Part shown: piece by piece, positions 51,858 through 60,146 of the stretch | How positions within the stretch are numbered: the first letter of the stretch is position 1 | How the letters are laid out: each line of letters starts with the position of its first letter | Assembly: GCF_001439735.1 (NCBI RefSeq) | Contig: NZ_JYLN01000016.1 | Span: forward strand, 1 to 61,665 | DNA length: 61,665 nucleotides | Source of the DNA: Pseudomonas paralactis | GTDB taxonomy: Bacteria; Pseudomonadota; Gammaproteobacteria; Pseudomonadales; Pseudomonadaceae | Direction of reading: 5' to 3' | The notes under the pieces: generated by a model | Databases searched by the model: none | Seen by the model: only the letters and a program-made list of their open reading frames with translations | Told to the model about the DNA's origin: nothing | Position numbers and translations under genes: made by a program

Positions 51858-52274
51858 TTATGCTGGCCTTTTGGTGGCCGCAAGGGCTTCAGTTAATTCT
51901 TTTAGCCGCTGCTCTATATCCCTTATGCGTTTCTTTTCTTCAGCAGCGCTTTGTATCTCTCGCCTATCGGTCTCTTCCAAAGCTCGGAATAGAGCCAGAA
52001 TCGCGTCTTCCTGCGGACTAATGACTGACAATTCAGCATTCCCGACTGCGTCCCCCCTCAACATCCTCCCTTCACCAGTGAGCAACCAATCCAGAGAAAC
52101 GCCTTCAGCCTCGCTCACATTTACGCATAACGCATAAGGTATGGATTGCCGGCTTCGCCAACTCCCCAACGTCTGTCGATTCACGTCCAGCTTACGCGCC
52201 AGTTCGCTGTCGCTATCAACGGCAAAGACCATCATCAAGCGTTCAAGCACGGCGTCGAGCGATTTTTTCTGCAT
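51858..52274 (-). CDS. phage CI-type repressor (no peptidase domain)
   Basis: This 138-residue protein has an N-terminal HTH of the CI-repressor type (VDSDSELARKLDVNRQTLGSWRSRQSIPYALCVNVSEAEGVSLDWLLTGEG) and a short C-terminal coiled coil (IRDIEQRLKELTEAL). It lacks the S24 domain, so RecA-stimulated self-cleavage cannot operate. It is divergent from the Cro-like gene across an 89-bp region with three operator half-sites. Confidence 0.85.
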   Translation of the reverse strand: MQKKSLDAVLERLMMVFAVDSDSELARKLDVNRQTLGSWRSRQSIPYALCVNVSEAEGVSLDWLLTGEGRMLRGDAVGNAELSVISPQEDAILALFRALEETDRREIQSAAEEKKRIRDIEQRLKELTEALAATKRPA

Positions 52275-52277
52275 TTT

Positions 52278-52315
52278 GAATAAATACCGCTTGATTTATT
52301 TAAATAGAATAAATA
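52278..52315. promoter_or_regulatory. repressor operator region with three AATAAAT half-sites
   Basis: AATAAAT at 52279 and 52308 (both within GAATAAATA) and its inverse ATTTATT at 52294 are evenly spaced by 14-15 bp. They lie directly before the repressor start and cover the divergent promoters. The spacing near 1.5 helical turns suits cooperative repressor and Cro binding. Confidence 0.65.
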
Positions 52316-52363
52316 GGCTTATGCGCAATGAGTACATCTTAACCAACTAGGAACACATCAACC

Positions 52364-52624
52364 ATGAGCCAAGCCATGGAAAAGCGCCAGATCCAAGCAC
52401 GACTGATCGAGCGCGGCAGTAACTTCCGTCAGTTCGCCCTAAGCCATGGCTATGAGGTGCGCACAGTGACGCAAGTGGTTCAGCGTTGGGCAGGAAACAA
52501 AAGGCTGCCACGCGGCAGGTTAACGTTCCAAATCTTACGAGACCTGTCTCGGGTGATTGGCAAAGAAATATTGCCGGGAATCCTCGCGGAAAACGCCGAG
52601 CAAAACTCAGCACCGGCTGTATGA
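52364..52624 (+). CDS. Cro-like regulator (BcepMu gp16-type)
   Basis: An 86-residue small DNA-binding protein: RQFALSHGYEVRTVTQVVQRWAGNKRLPRGRLTFQILRDLSRVIG has the pattern of phage-associated BcepMu gp16/Cro proteins. It begins the rightward early operon, opposite the repressor, so it should repress the repressor promoter. Confidence 0.75.
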   Translation: MSQAMEKRQIQARLIERGSNFRQFALSHGYEVRTVTQVVQRWAGNKRLPRGRLTFQILRDLSRVIGKEILPGILAENAEQNSAPAV

Positions 52625-52664
52625 AACGACTGTAGGGGCGATGACTCCAGGGAGAAACCAGAAG

Positions 52665-53138
52665 ATGAAACGCCCAGTTCTAGCGACCAAGCGCCAAGTA
52701 ATGAGCGCAGTGATCAACGACTACGAAGGTGGCCGGGAATGCGCAGCAGCGCGCCTTGGATACGAACTCAAGAAGTTCGATAACCACATCTACGAGAACG
52801 CCGGCAGTCGGCCCCTGAGCGATGAACAGATCCACCTGTTAGAGCAGGACATGGGCACCACCTACCTGCCGGAATACATCGCCGCGATGTACGGCGGCAT
52901 GTTCGTTCCCCTCGCCAAGCCTGAAACACTGGACAACGTAGACCTCTACAACCGTTCAGTGCGTGCAGCAGCCAAGCGCGGTGTGGTCGACCAGATCATT
53001 GCGAAGGCATTGGACGACGGCGTCATTGAGCGGGACGAAGCCGAAGCGATTTTGCGCGCTCACAGCCATTACATGGCGGCCCGTCACTCTGAAGTCCTGG
53101 CAACGATTCTGCTGCACAGCCGGGGGCCAAAACATTGA
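52665..53138 (+). CDS. CII-like phage regulator
   Basis: This 157-residue protein begins MKRPVLATKRQVMSAVINDYEGGRECAAARLGYELKKFDNHIYE, resembling the YmfL/CP76 family of CII-like regulators. I start at the ATG at 52665 with GGGAGA before it; an ATG eight codons earlier (52641) with GGGG is the alternative. Confidence 0.75.
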   Translation: MKRPVLATKRQVMSAVINDYEGGRECAAARLGYELKKFDNHIYENAGSRPLSDEQIHLLEQDMGTTYLPEYIAAMYGGMFVPLAKPETLDNVDLYNRSVRAAAKRGVVDQIIAKALDDGVIERDEAEAILRAHSHYMAARHSEVLATILLHSRGPKH

Positions 53139-53437
53139 GCACCTACAAGCTGGTCTGTCCTTGCTGCGGCAGCTCGATGCGCATCCGTACCTCCGAGGGG
53201 CAGACGCCCTGCTTCCGCTCGATGTATTCGGAATGCACCAACCTGCTATGCGGCGCCACGTTCTCCGGTTCCTTGGTTTGGGAATACCAGCTCAGCCCGT
53301 CAGGCATCGAGCGTCCCCTCACCGTTTTGCCCATGGCGCCCACCAAAGTGCGCCTGCTTGCTCGACAAAACCTCACGGCAAAAAACGATCAACCCGATCT
53401 GTTGGACCAACTGGATATGGAGGCCGCAACTGTATGA
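53135..53437 (+). CDS. Ogr/Delta-like zinc-finger late activator
   Basis: This 100-residue protein starts at TTG overlapping the CII-like stop. The zinc finger has CPCCGSSM near residue 8 and CTNLLCGATF near 34, matching the Ogr/Delta C-x2-C-x22-C-x4-C pattern. These proteins bind the dyad near -55 of late P2 promoters and recruit RNA polymerase. Here it sits in the early operon, unlike P2 where ogr lies after D. Targets are probably the three TGT-N13-ACA sites. Confidence 0.85.
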   Translation: MSTYKLVCPCCGSSMRIRTSEGQTPCFRSMYSECTNLLCGATFSGSLVWEYQLSPSGIERPLTVLPMAPTKVRLLARQNLTAKNDQPDLLDQLDMEAATV

Positions 53438-53808
53438 ACACCGTCGCCCTGACTACCAACCCCGCTACGGACTACCGAGCCGCGATGCAGCAAGCAGCCG
53501 TGGCGTATCTATACCGCCACCGTTGTGAGCATCTTGCTGGCGACAGCCAGCTCTTAGAGAACTGCACCAGGTACTTGACCCTGTCGCTTGAGGTCCCCAC
53601 GCACCTGGTGCAACGCATTGCTGAGCTGGCGGTGGCTGAGTTCGAAAGCATGACGTGCAAGCGTATTGCCTGGCTGGGCATCTACCCCACCAGCGGCCCG
53701 TTCCGCCCTGTGATCTGGCTGCTCGACAACTGCACCCAACAGCGACACCCAATTTCAGCACGCCTGCTTCCTACACGCTTGCTGCTGACGCGCAACCTCC
53801 CGCACTAA
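53434..53808 (+). CDS. hypothetical phage early protein
   Basis: A 124-residue protein overlapping the Ogr stop by 4 bp. YRAAMQQAAVAYLYRHRCEHLAGDSQLLENCTRYLTLSLEVP is helical. No recognised family, though similar small proteins follow Ogr in other Pseudomonas phages. Confidence 0.65.
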   Translation: MNTVALTTNPATDYRAAMQQAAVAYLYRHRCEHLAGDSQLLENCTRYLTLSLEVPTHLVQRIAELAVAEFESMTCKRIAWLGIYPTSGPFRPVIWLLDNCTQQRHPISARLLPTRLLLTRNLPH

Positions 53809-53878
53809 TCCAAAACCCTCCCTCTTTGATGCCCGCACCGCGTGGGTAGGGGAAATTTGCAACTTACTGGTGGCCGAA

Positions 53879-54124
53879 ATGAGCAAAATCACCATAAAAC
53901 TGGAGCTGGACGAACTACAGGCGCAGCACTACCTGTTGTGGTTGACCAGCCAGTACGAAGTCACGATGGCTGATATTTGGTACTCCGACCGCTACCGGAA
54001 TGTGCCAAGTGGTCAGCGTGCGCCGAAGGTGCTTGAGGACTTGCCCTACCTGGCAGGCATCTGCAAGACGCGCAGCGAGCTGAAAAAACAGCTCGTTGTT
54101 ACGGCTGCGGAGCATGTGCAGTGA
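53879..54124 (+). CDS. hypothetical small phage protein
   Basis: An 81-residue protein (MSKITIKLELDELQAQHYLLWLTSQYEVTM) that overlaps the primase-helicase start by 4 bp. An ATG three codons earlier is possible. Tight coupling suggests a role with replication. Confidence 0.6.
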   Translation: MSKITIKLELDELQAQHYLLWLTSQYEVTMADIWYSDRYRNVPSGQRAPKVLEDLPYLAGICKTRSELKKQLVVTAAEHVQ

Positions 54125-56934
54125 TTCGAAAGCCCATGGAAGACAAGATCCGCGCTGATGTACTTCAGCGTCTGGAGTCTGATTACGGCCTTCAGCACAT
54201 GAAAGGCACGCATTACATGCGTAAGGGCACCTGCCCGCAGTGCAATCAGAAACGTTTGTTTTCGCGTCACGATGAACCCTGGTTCATCCGGTGTGGCCGT
54301 GAGAAAAACTGCCGGTATATAGCTCCGACCAAAGAGCTGTACCCGGATCTGTTCGACGACTGGAGTAAGCGCGCACCTGCCACCCGTGACGAGCCAGCCG
54401 CCAGTGCAAAAGCGTACCTGACCTTTGCCCGAGGTTTCCGCGTTGAGCTGTTAGAGGGCTGGTACACCCAGGAGAGCTACTTTGATCGCGACCTGAATAT
54501 TGGCTCTGCGACTGTGCGCTTTCCCCTCGAGCACGGCGGGTACTGGGAGCGCTTGATCGACCAACCGTCGCGGTTCGGTAAGAAGAAGGCCCGCTTCCAA
54601 CCCCTCAAGAGCTACAGGGGCCATTGGTGGTGCCCACCATGCGTGGATCTGCTTGAAGTGCAAGAGCTGTGGATCGTTGAAGGAATCTTCGACGCGATCG
54701 CGCTCATTCAAAACGGAATCTTTGCTGTTGCAGCACTGTCCTCAAACGCCTTTCCAGAGGAATCACTAAAGGCGCTGATCACCGCTCGCAGCGGTAAAAC
54801 CCCCAAGTTGGTTTGGGCTCTGGACAACGAGCCAGGCGCTCACAAGTACACCCGTATATGGGTCAACCGTGCCCGCGAACTCGGTTTTACCTGCGAGGCT
54901 GCTCAGGTGTCACAGCCTGACGCCCGCAAGGTCGACTGGAACGATCTGCATCAACGCTGGGCGTTTATCGACGATGAAAAAGCCCGCGCTGATCGCATCG
55001 AAAAGGACTTGAAAGACGCGCGTCACCAGGGCGCCCTGCTGATTGCAGAGAGTGCCAGCGACAAAGCATTGCTCATGTACCAGTGGCGTGAACGTGAGGA
55101 ATTCCACTTCTGTTTCGACTCGCGCCTGTACTGGTGGAAATTGGACTTGGCGAAATACAACAGCGCCAAGCAGGCCCTCGAAAAGAGCGACGGCCACGAA
55201 GCCCAGACACTCAATGAAAAGCAGCTTCGGGAAAAGGCACTGAACGTCGCCGGCTGCGTCGTGGAGATCGCCAACTGCTACCCCAAAGCCCTCTACTTCC
55301 AGCGCAACGAGATTACCGACGAGTCCTGGTACTTCTTCCGCGTCGACTTCCCGCACGACGGCGGCTCAGTGAAAAACACCTTTACGGGTGGTCAGGTCGC
55401 CGCTGCCAGCGAATTCAAGAAAAGACTTCTCGGCATGGGTGCCGGAGCCGTGTTCACCGGCAGTGGACAGCAATTGGACAAGCTCATGAAAGACCAGCTT
55501 TTCGGCATCAAGACCGTCCAGACCATCGACTATGTAGGCTACAGCAAGGAATACCAATGCTACGTGTTCAACGACGTCGCCATCCGCGAGGGCCAGGTAA
55601 TTCACATCAATGAGGAAGAGTTTTTTGAGATGGGCAAGTTGAAGCTCAAGACTCTGCAAAAGGGTGTGAAGATCGATCTGGAAAAGGACGGCAAAAAATA
55701 TAATGACCAGTGGCTTGGGCTTCTGTGGCAGTGCTTTGGTGCCCAGGGCATCGTGGCATTGACCTTCTGGTTTGGCTCGCTGTTCGCCGAACAGATCCGA
55801 GGTCGGTACCAGTCGTTTCCTTTCCTTGAGGCCACTGGCGAGGCCGGCGCCGGCAAGACCACGTTGCTCACGCTGCTATGGAAACTCGCGGGCCGAGACG
55901 GATACGAAGGGTTCGACCCGTCCAAATCCACCAAGGCCGGCCGCAGCCGCTTGATGGGCCAAGTATCCGGCATGCCGATTGTGCTGCTGGAATCAGATCG
56001 CAGCGGCGACGACAAGGCCCACGCCAAAACCTTCGAATGGGACGAACTCAAGGATTACTACGGCGGCGGCACCCTGGCGACCAAGGGTGTGAAAACCGCC
56101 GGTAACGAAACCTACGAACCACCGTTTCGCGGCACCATCGCCATCAGCCAGAACGCCCCTGTTGTGGCGTCAGAAGCGATCATGACCCGGATCGTCAAAC
56201 TGCACTTTGTGCGCCCGAACGTCACCGCTGAAAGCCGTGCGGCGGCAGATCGGCTCAATGCGCTGGAAGGTTCGAGACTCAGCAACTTTGTGTTGCAGGC
56301 AGTACGTAAAGAGCTGGAGGTGATGGAGCTGTTCGGCCAGCAGATAGCGGGCTACGAGGCGAAGTTGCGCAATTTGCACTCCCACTGCTTCGCCTGCGAC
56401 ACCCCATTCAAAGATGAGCACGGCGAATGTAGCCATTGCGGCAACAAGCTGCGCGGCTACATCCGGGTGGAGCGGATCAACAAGAACCACGCCCAAATGC
56501 TCGCCCTGCTGGACTGCCTGTGCATGGTGGTGCCGCTCACCGACGCTCAGGTCGAGCACACCCGCTCGCAGATCATCCGCATGGCAATTGAGCGCCAGGC
56601 CTCGATCAGTTCCGACCATCCGGTGGTGGCTGAATTCTGGGAGGTTTACGAATACCTGGAAGGTCTGGACGCCGAAGGCCCAGTGGTCAACCACAGTAAA
56701 AAAGACCACATCATCGCAATCAACCTCAACGACTTCGTGAAATGCGCCGCAGAGAACCGACAAAAAATCGCTGACGTCAGCGAGCTGCGTGAACGCCTGA
56801 AGGACTCCCGCTCGCGGAAGCTGCTCGACGTCAATAAGGCGACTGACAGCGCGGTGCGGGCTCACCAGGCAAGTAAGACCAACGCCGTCGTCACCAAGCA
56901 ACCGATCGTGAAGTGCTGGCACTTCCAGGCTTGA
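54121..56934 (+). CDS. phage primase-helicase (P4-alpha-like)
   Basis: This 937-residue protein starts at GTG overlapping the previous stop. A zinc ribbon (CPQCNQK near 39, CGREKNC near 58) precedes a Toprim primase domain (LWIVEGIFDAIALI near 183, WALDNEPG near 236). The superfamily III-like helicase has Walker A GEAGAGKTT near 573 and Walker B PIVLLESDRSG near 618. A second zinc ribbon lies in CFACDTPFKDEHGECSHCGN near 757. It replaces the P2 gpA rolling-circle initiator, so this phage should use a theta-like origin. Confidence 0.88.
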   Translation: MIRKPMEDKIRADVLQRLESDYGLQHMKGTHYMRKGTCPQCNQKRLFSRHDEPWFIRCGREKNCRYIAPTKELYPDLFDDWSKRAPATRDEPAASAKAYLTFARGFRVELLEGWYTQESYFDRDLNIGSATVRFPLEHGGYWERLIDQPSRFGKKKARFQPLKSYRGHWWCPPCVDLLEVQELWIVEGIFDAIALIQNGIFAVAALSSNAFPEESLKALITARSGKTPKLVWALDNEPGAHKYTRIWVNRARELGFTCEAAQVSQPDARKVDWNDLHQRWAFIDDEKARADRIEKDLKDARHQGALLIAESASDKALLMYQWREREEFHFCFDSRLYWWKLDLAKYNSAKQALEKSDGHEAQTLNEKQLREKALNVAGCVVEIANCYPKALYFQRNEITDESWYFFRVDFPHDGGSVKNTFTGGQVAAASEFKKRLLGMGAGAVFTGSGQQLDKLMKDQLFGIKTVQTIDYVGYSKEYQCYVFNDVAIREGQVIHINEEEFFEMGKLKLKTLQKGVKIDLEKDGKKYNDQWLGLLWQCFGAQGIVALTFWFGSLFAEQIRGRYQSFPFLEATGEAGAGKTTLLTLLWKLAGRDGYEGFDPSKSTKAGRSRLMGQVSGMPIVLLESDRSGDDKAHAKTFEWDELKDYYGGGTLATKGVKTAGNETYEPPFRGTIAISQNAPVVASEAIMTRIVKLHFVRPNVTAESRAAADRLNALEGSRLSNFVLQAVRKELEVMELFGQQIAGYEAKLRNLHSHCFACDTPFKDEHGECSHCGNKLRGYIRVERINKNHAQMLALLDCLCMVVPLTDAQVEHTRSQIIRMAIERQASISSDHPVVAEFWEVYEYLEGLDAEGPVVNHSKKDHIIAINLNDFVKCAAENRQKIADVSELRERLKDSRSRKLLDVNKATDSAVRAHQASKTNAVVTKQPIVKCWHFQA

Positions 56935-56955
56935 TTCATCAGCGGCAATACCTGC

Positions 56956-56999
56956 CAGGCGCTGCAACGCCTGACACCACCCAAAGGAGAAGCACCATG
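56956..56999 (+). promoter_or_regulatory. covarying CTGCAA hairpin leader, copy 1
   Basis: Stem CAGGCG/CGCCTG with 6-nt loop CTGCAA at 56956-56973, then ACACCACCCAAAGGAGAAGC and ACCATG. The start lies 23 nt after the stem. Copies 2 and 3 keep loop and leader but change the stem on both sides. Confidence 0.8.
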
Positions 57000-57308
57000 C
57001 ACGTACAAGTCATCACCGGTGACGGCCCAGACGGCGAAAACAATCGCCTGCGGCACATAAAAGAGCTGAAAGCCTGGTTCACCCGGCCCGCGAAAATCGT
57101 CCATGCCGAAGCCTACGACCCGGCCGGCCTGATCACCATTCTAGAGGTCCGTGCGGAGACTGAGAGAGAGCTACTGGTACTGGAGTGCAGCCGGGAGCAG
57201 ATCCAGGCAGTGCTGGAATGGCAGTCGCAAACGGATGATTTTATTGAGTATGAAAACCTGCTCCTGCACCTGGTGCGCAAGCAAAACCCAAACGGCGAAA
57301 GCCAGTAA
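56997..57308 (+). CDS. hypothetical phage protein with hairpin leader 1
   Basis: A 103-residue protein (MHVQVITGDGPDGENNRLRHIKELKAWFTRPAKIVHAEAYD), translated from a strong AAAGGAGAAGC ribosome site. The open frame continues upstream, but those codons lie in the hairpin. No family recognised. Confidence 0.75.
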   Translation: MHVQVITGDGPDGENNRLRHIKELKAWFTRPAKIVHAEAYDPAGLITILEVRAETERELLVLECSREQIQAVLEWQSQTDDFIEYENLLLHLVRKQNPNGESQ

Positions 57309-57319
57309 GAAGGTGGTGC

Positions 57320-57369
57320 CGAGGGGCTGCAACCCCTCGACACCGACCACCCAAAGGAGAAGCACCATG
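57320..57369 (+). promoter_or_regulatory. covarying CTGCAA hairpin leader, copy 2
   Basis: Stem CGAGGGG/CCCCTCG with loop CTGCAA at 57320-57339, then ACACCGACCACCCAAAGGAG and AAGCACCATG, 27 nt from stem to start. Confidence 0.8.
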
Positions 57370-57630
57370 CAAGTGAATCAACCCCAAGGCGGCACCGCAG
57401 AGGCTACCACAACCCCGCTTGCTGTCGGAAACAAGGTCAGCTACGTCGCAATGAGCGGCGGTGGCCGAGAATATCGCCTCAGCGCACGTACAGGCGTGAT
57501 CGTAGGGATCGAAGGCAACGTTGCCACCCTGCGCGCGGCCAACGGCCGCAGCGTTACGCAGCCCCTCGATAAGCTGACGCCCGAAGGCCAACCCAATGCA
57601 CTGACACGCATGGTTATGGGAGGGCTGTGA
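57367..57630 (+). CDS. hypothetical phage protein with hairpin leader 2
   Basis: An 87-residue protein with a central KOW/SH3-like pattern (VGNKVSYVAMSGGGREYRLSARTGVIVGIEGNVATLRAANGRSVTQPLDKL). Such small beta-barrels often bind nucleic acid. Ribosome site identical to the previous gene. Confidence 0.75.
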   Translation: MQVNQPQGGTAEATTTPLAVGNKVSYVAMSGGGREYRLSARTGVIVGIEGNVATLRAANGRSVTQPLDKLTPEGQPNALTRMVMGGL

Positions 57631-57633
57631 CCA

Positions 57634-57849
57634 ATGCCTAAGCACGTACCTGAACGTGAGCGTCCGACCATGGCAAGCCATCGGCTTGACCTGCCCAGCC
57701 GCTGCGATATCTGCGGCAAAGCACGCTCCACCCGCAAACACCAGGCATGTAGCCGTATTCGCCAACGGACCAAAACGGCGGAATGGGCGGCTTTCATAGC
57801 TGAGCGTGAAGCGGCCAGACAGAACAAACCGCGTCGATACGCGCACTGA
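57634..57849 (+). CDS. small zinc-finger-like phage protein
   Basis: A 71-residue basic protein with CDICGKARSTRKHQAC, a possible zinc knuckle. It follows the previous gene after 3 bp with no hairpin leader, so it is probably coupled. Confidence 0.65.
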   Translation: MPKHVPERERPTMASHRLDLPSRCDICGKARSTRKHQACSRIRQRTKTAEWAAFIAEREAARQNKPRRYAH

Positions 57850-57870
57850 TAATTAACACAGGCGGGACAC

Positions 57871-57914
57871 GGGGAGCTGCAACTCCCCCACTGCCTCAAA
57901 GGAGAAGCACCATG
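57871..57914 (+). promoter_or_regulatory. covarying CTGCAA hairpin leader, copy 3
   Basis: Stem GGGGAG/CTCCCC with loop CTGCAA at 57871-57888, then CACTGCCTCAAAGGAGAAGC and ACCATG, 23 nt from stem to start. Confidence 0.8.
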
Positions 57915-58457
57915 CGATCACCTAAAAACCAAGGCGACAATGCAAAAGTAGAGGCCAAGCTACGCAAGTTGCTGGCCCTGGCACAGCGAGGCGAAGGTGG
58001 AGAAAAGGATAACGCCCAACGAATGCTGGAAAAGTTGCTAGCGCGTCACGGATTGACCATTGGCGACCTGGTCGACGACCGCCGCGAGATCCGATGGTTT
58101 CCCATTTCCACCAGTTACGACCGAAGGTTGGCGGCGCAAATCATGTCGAAGATATGCGACTCGGAATCGCCCGGTCTCTATATCAGCAAGGGAAGGCTCA
58201 AGAAAATTGGCGTGGAAGTCACACCATCAGAAGCTGTTGAGTTCGAACTTCACTACGAAACATTGCGCAAGGCACTCACCACTCACTTCGATGATGCCTT
58301 CTCTGCTTTCGTGCAGGCGAACCATTTGTTCCCAGCTACTCCGTCCGAGGACCAGCTTCCTTCTCTGAACGACCGCGACATGCGAGTCATGAGTATGGCA
58401 TCCGTTATCCGGCCAACAGCAGTTAACCCGCGCTTAGAGCGGGAGGAGGCTGTATGA
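57912..58457 (+). CDS. DUF2786-like phage protein
   Basis: This 181-residue protein has the N-terminal DUF2786 pattern: KVEAKLRKLLALAQRGEGGEKDNAQRMLEKLLARHGLTIGDL. The family occurs in phages and mobile elements with unknown role. Hairpin leader 3 and the same ribosome site precede it. Confidence 0.8.
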   Translation: MRSPKNQGDNAKVEAKLRKLLALAQRGEGGEKDNAQRMLEKLLARHGLTIGDLVDDRREIRWFPISTSYDRRLAAQIMSKICDSESPGLYISKGRLKKIGVEVTPSEAVEFELHYETLRKALTTHFDDAFSAFVQANHLFPATPSEDQLPSLNDRDMRVMSMASVIRPTAVNPRLEREEAV

Positions 58458-58654
58458 CCGTCGCCCTGTTGCTTTACTTGTGCGCAGATGCGACTCGAAC
58501 CAACTGTCAGGTAGTGAGGGTGGAAAGCTGGTACGGCCCTCACGCTTACGAGCGCTGTGTTGACGTCATGCTAGGAGTTAGCAATGCGATGACTGCAACA
58601 AACCGGGGCCGGCATCGGTTCGTTTGCGAGATCATGGACGAGGAGGCAGCATGA
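58454..58654 (+). CDS. hypothetical small protein
   Basis: A 66-residue protein (MTVALLLYLCADATRTNCQVVRVESWYG) with a Cys-containing hydrophobic start that may be a signal or anchor. It overlaps its neighbours by 4 bp on each side. Confidence 0.55.
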   Translation: MTVALLLYLCADATRTNCQVVRVESWYGPHAYERCVDVMLGVSNAMTATNRGRHRFVCEIMDEEAA

Positions 58655-58926
58655 ACACAGCCTTTATCCTGATGGCCCAATACGACGGTCAGGCGATCAT
58701 CCCTCTGGAGCTCATCTGCCGAGACTACTTCACGCACCTAACGCCGGAAATGCTCCAACGTAAGGTGATGAGCGGCCATATCAAGTTGCCGATCACCCGT
58801 ATCGAGCCGAGCCAGAAGTCGGCCAAGGGCGTCCATCTGAACGATCTGGCCACGTACTTGGATCTGCAGCACGCGGCCGCGGTTAAAGAGCACAACCAGC
58901 TCAACGGGTCAAAACACGCCTTTTGA
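58651..58926 (+). CDS. PrtN-like pyocin activator family protein
   Basis: A 91-residue protein with the PrtN pattern: FILMAQYDGQAIIPLELICRDYFTHLTPEMLQRKVMSGHIKLPITRIEPSQKSAKGVHLNDLATYLD. PrtN activates pyocin genes in P. aeruginosa. Here, next to the integrase, it might act as a regulator or excisionase-like factor. It overlaps the integrase 3' end by 26 bp. Confidence 0.85.
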   Translation: MNTAFILMAQYDGQAIIPLELICRDYFTHLTPEMLQRKVMSGHIKLPITRIEPSQKSAKGVHLNDLATYLDLQHAAAVKEHNQLNGSKHAF

Positions 58927-60052
58927 GCCATTTCATTGATGCGGCGCCCAGTTGGACGGGCGCCCTCAATATCTTTTCATGCCATTCCCAACCCAAATAA
59001 CGGTCCCCCTTGCCGCGCAGATGGGTATACCGCCGCATCGAATTCCAATCCCGGTGGCCGGAAACACTCGCTACACGCGGGATGTCCCAGCTCATTTCAA
59101 ACAGGCGGCTGATGCCTTCATGCCGAAGGTCGTGGAAGTGCAGGTCCTGGATTTGCAGAAACTTGCAGGCTTTCGTCCAGGACGTGGAGATCGACTCAGG
59201 GCTGTAGGGGAATATATCGTCACCGGCCTTCGGCATTGTCTGGAGGATCTGCCATGCCTCGTCCGGCAGATAACACCAAACATCGTTGCCGATCTTTTGC
59301 CCTGGGTTTTTCATGTCACGCACCAGCACTCGCTGGCCAGCCTCGTCGAGGTCTGCCCAGCGAATCCGGGTGATCTCATCGAGCCGGCGGGTGGAGAACA
59401 GGGCAAAGCCCACAACCTTCAGCATACATATGACAGTCGGCCGCCTCGCCTGCATGGCCTGGTAGTGCGTCAGCACGCTTCCAAGTTCATCCAGCGTCGG
59501 CCGGCGGTCACGCTCACGGCTTTTCAGGTTGTAGCCCAGCTTGCGTAGCACACGCCGCGCACCGCCCATGGCGAGCGGATCGACCTGGTAGCCCCATGCG
59601 TCTTTGGCAATTGCCAGCACTGCGCCGAGGTGCGCCAGGTCATTGCCGGCGGTTTGTGGCTGAACGCCGCCGCCGTCCGCGCTCATTCGCCAAAGTGCGT
59701 AATCGACCAGGCACTGGGTGTTGATATCCGTATCGGTCAACTTGCCCAGGTAAGTCTCGCCAATGGCATTGAGTGTGCCGCGCTTGGTTTTGCCCAGCGG
59801 TTTGGCTTTCTCAACTTCAACCAGGTATCGATTTGTCATCTCTTTGACCGTGGCACCCTTGCGGTTTGCGCGCTCGATCGCACCAGGTTCATCCAGCTCC
59901 GCTCCGCGTTTACGCGCCCAAGCCTGCGCGGCCTGTTTTCGGGCGAAGGTCTGGCTCTCTTGGTAGACTTGCACTCCGTCGCGCTTGATGCGGATCTGAG
60001 CCGTGTAGCTCACAGTCCCATCCGCCAGTTTTCTTGCCCTGATAGTCGCCAT
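58901..60052 (-). CDS. tyrosine integrase of the dusA-targeting type
   Basis: This 383-residue protein has an N-terminal arm-binding domain (MATIRARKLADGTVSYTAQIRIKRDG, FARKQAAQAWARKRGAELD). The catalytic domain has Arg in STRRLDEITRIRW near 231, HDLRHEGI near 307, GHRDWN near 331 and the nucleophilic Tyr in RRYTHL near 341. The start at 60052 follows family length; the frame is open 15 codons upstream. AAGTGGTAC lies directly before the start. Its location beside dusA defines its target. Confidence 0.92.
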   Translation of the reverse strand: MATIRARKLADGTVSYTAQIRIKRDGVQVYQESQTFARKQAAQAWARKRGAELDEPGAIERANRKGATVKEMTNRYLVEVEKAKPLGKTKRGTLNAIGETYLGKLTDTDINTQCLVDYALWRMSADGGGVQPQTAGNDLAHLGAVLAIAKDAWGYQVDPLAMGGARRVLRKLGYNLKSRERDRRPTLDELGSVLTHYQAMQARRPTVICMLKVVGFALFSTRRLDEITRIRWADLDEAGQRVLVRDMKNPGQKIGNDVWCYLPDEAWQILQTMPKAGDDIFPYSPESISTSWTKACKFLQIQDLHFHDLRHEGISRLFEMSWDIPRVASVSGHRDWNSMRRYTHLRGKGDRYLGWEWHEKILRAPVQLGAASMKWLKRRVLTR

Positions 60053-60057
60053 ATCGA

Positions 60058-60097
60058 AAGTGGTACGCGCCAGTTTTGAAGTGGTACATCGTACCAC
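60058..60097. other. putative integrase arm-type sites at the integrase/dusA end
   Basis: AAGTGGTAC occurs at 60058-60066 and 60079-60087, with a related GTACCACC at 60091. The inverse GTACCACTT occurs at both left att-like sites (19374, 21678), about 70 bp from their cores. Repeats in this position are expected for arm binding. Being next to the int start, they could also autoregulate. Confidence 0.6.
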
Positions 60098-60146
60098 CGA
60101 GACCTGAAAAACGCCTGAAAACGCCCTAAAACACGCCTAGAACACG

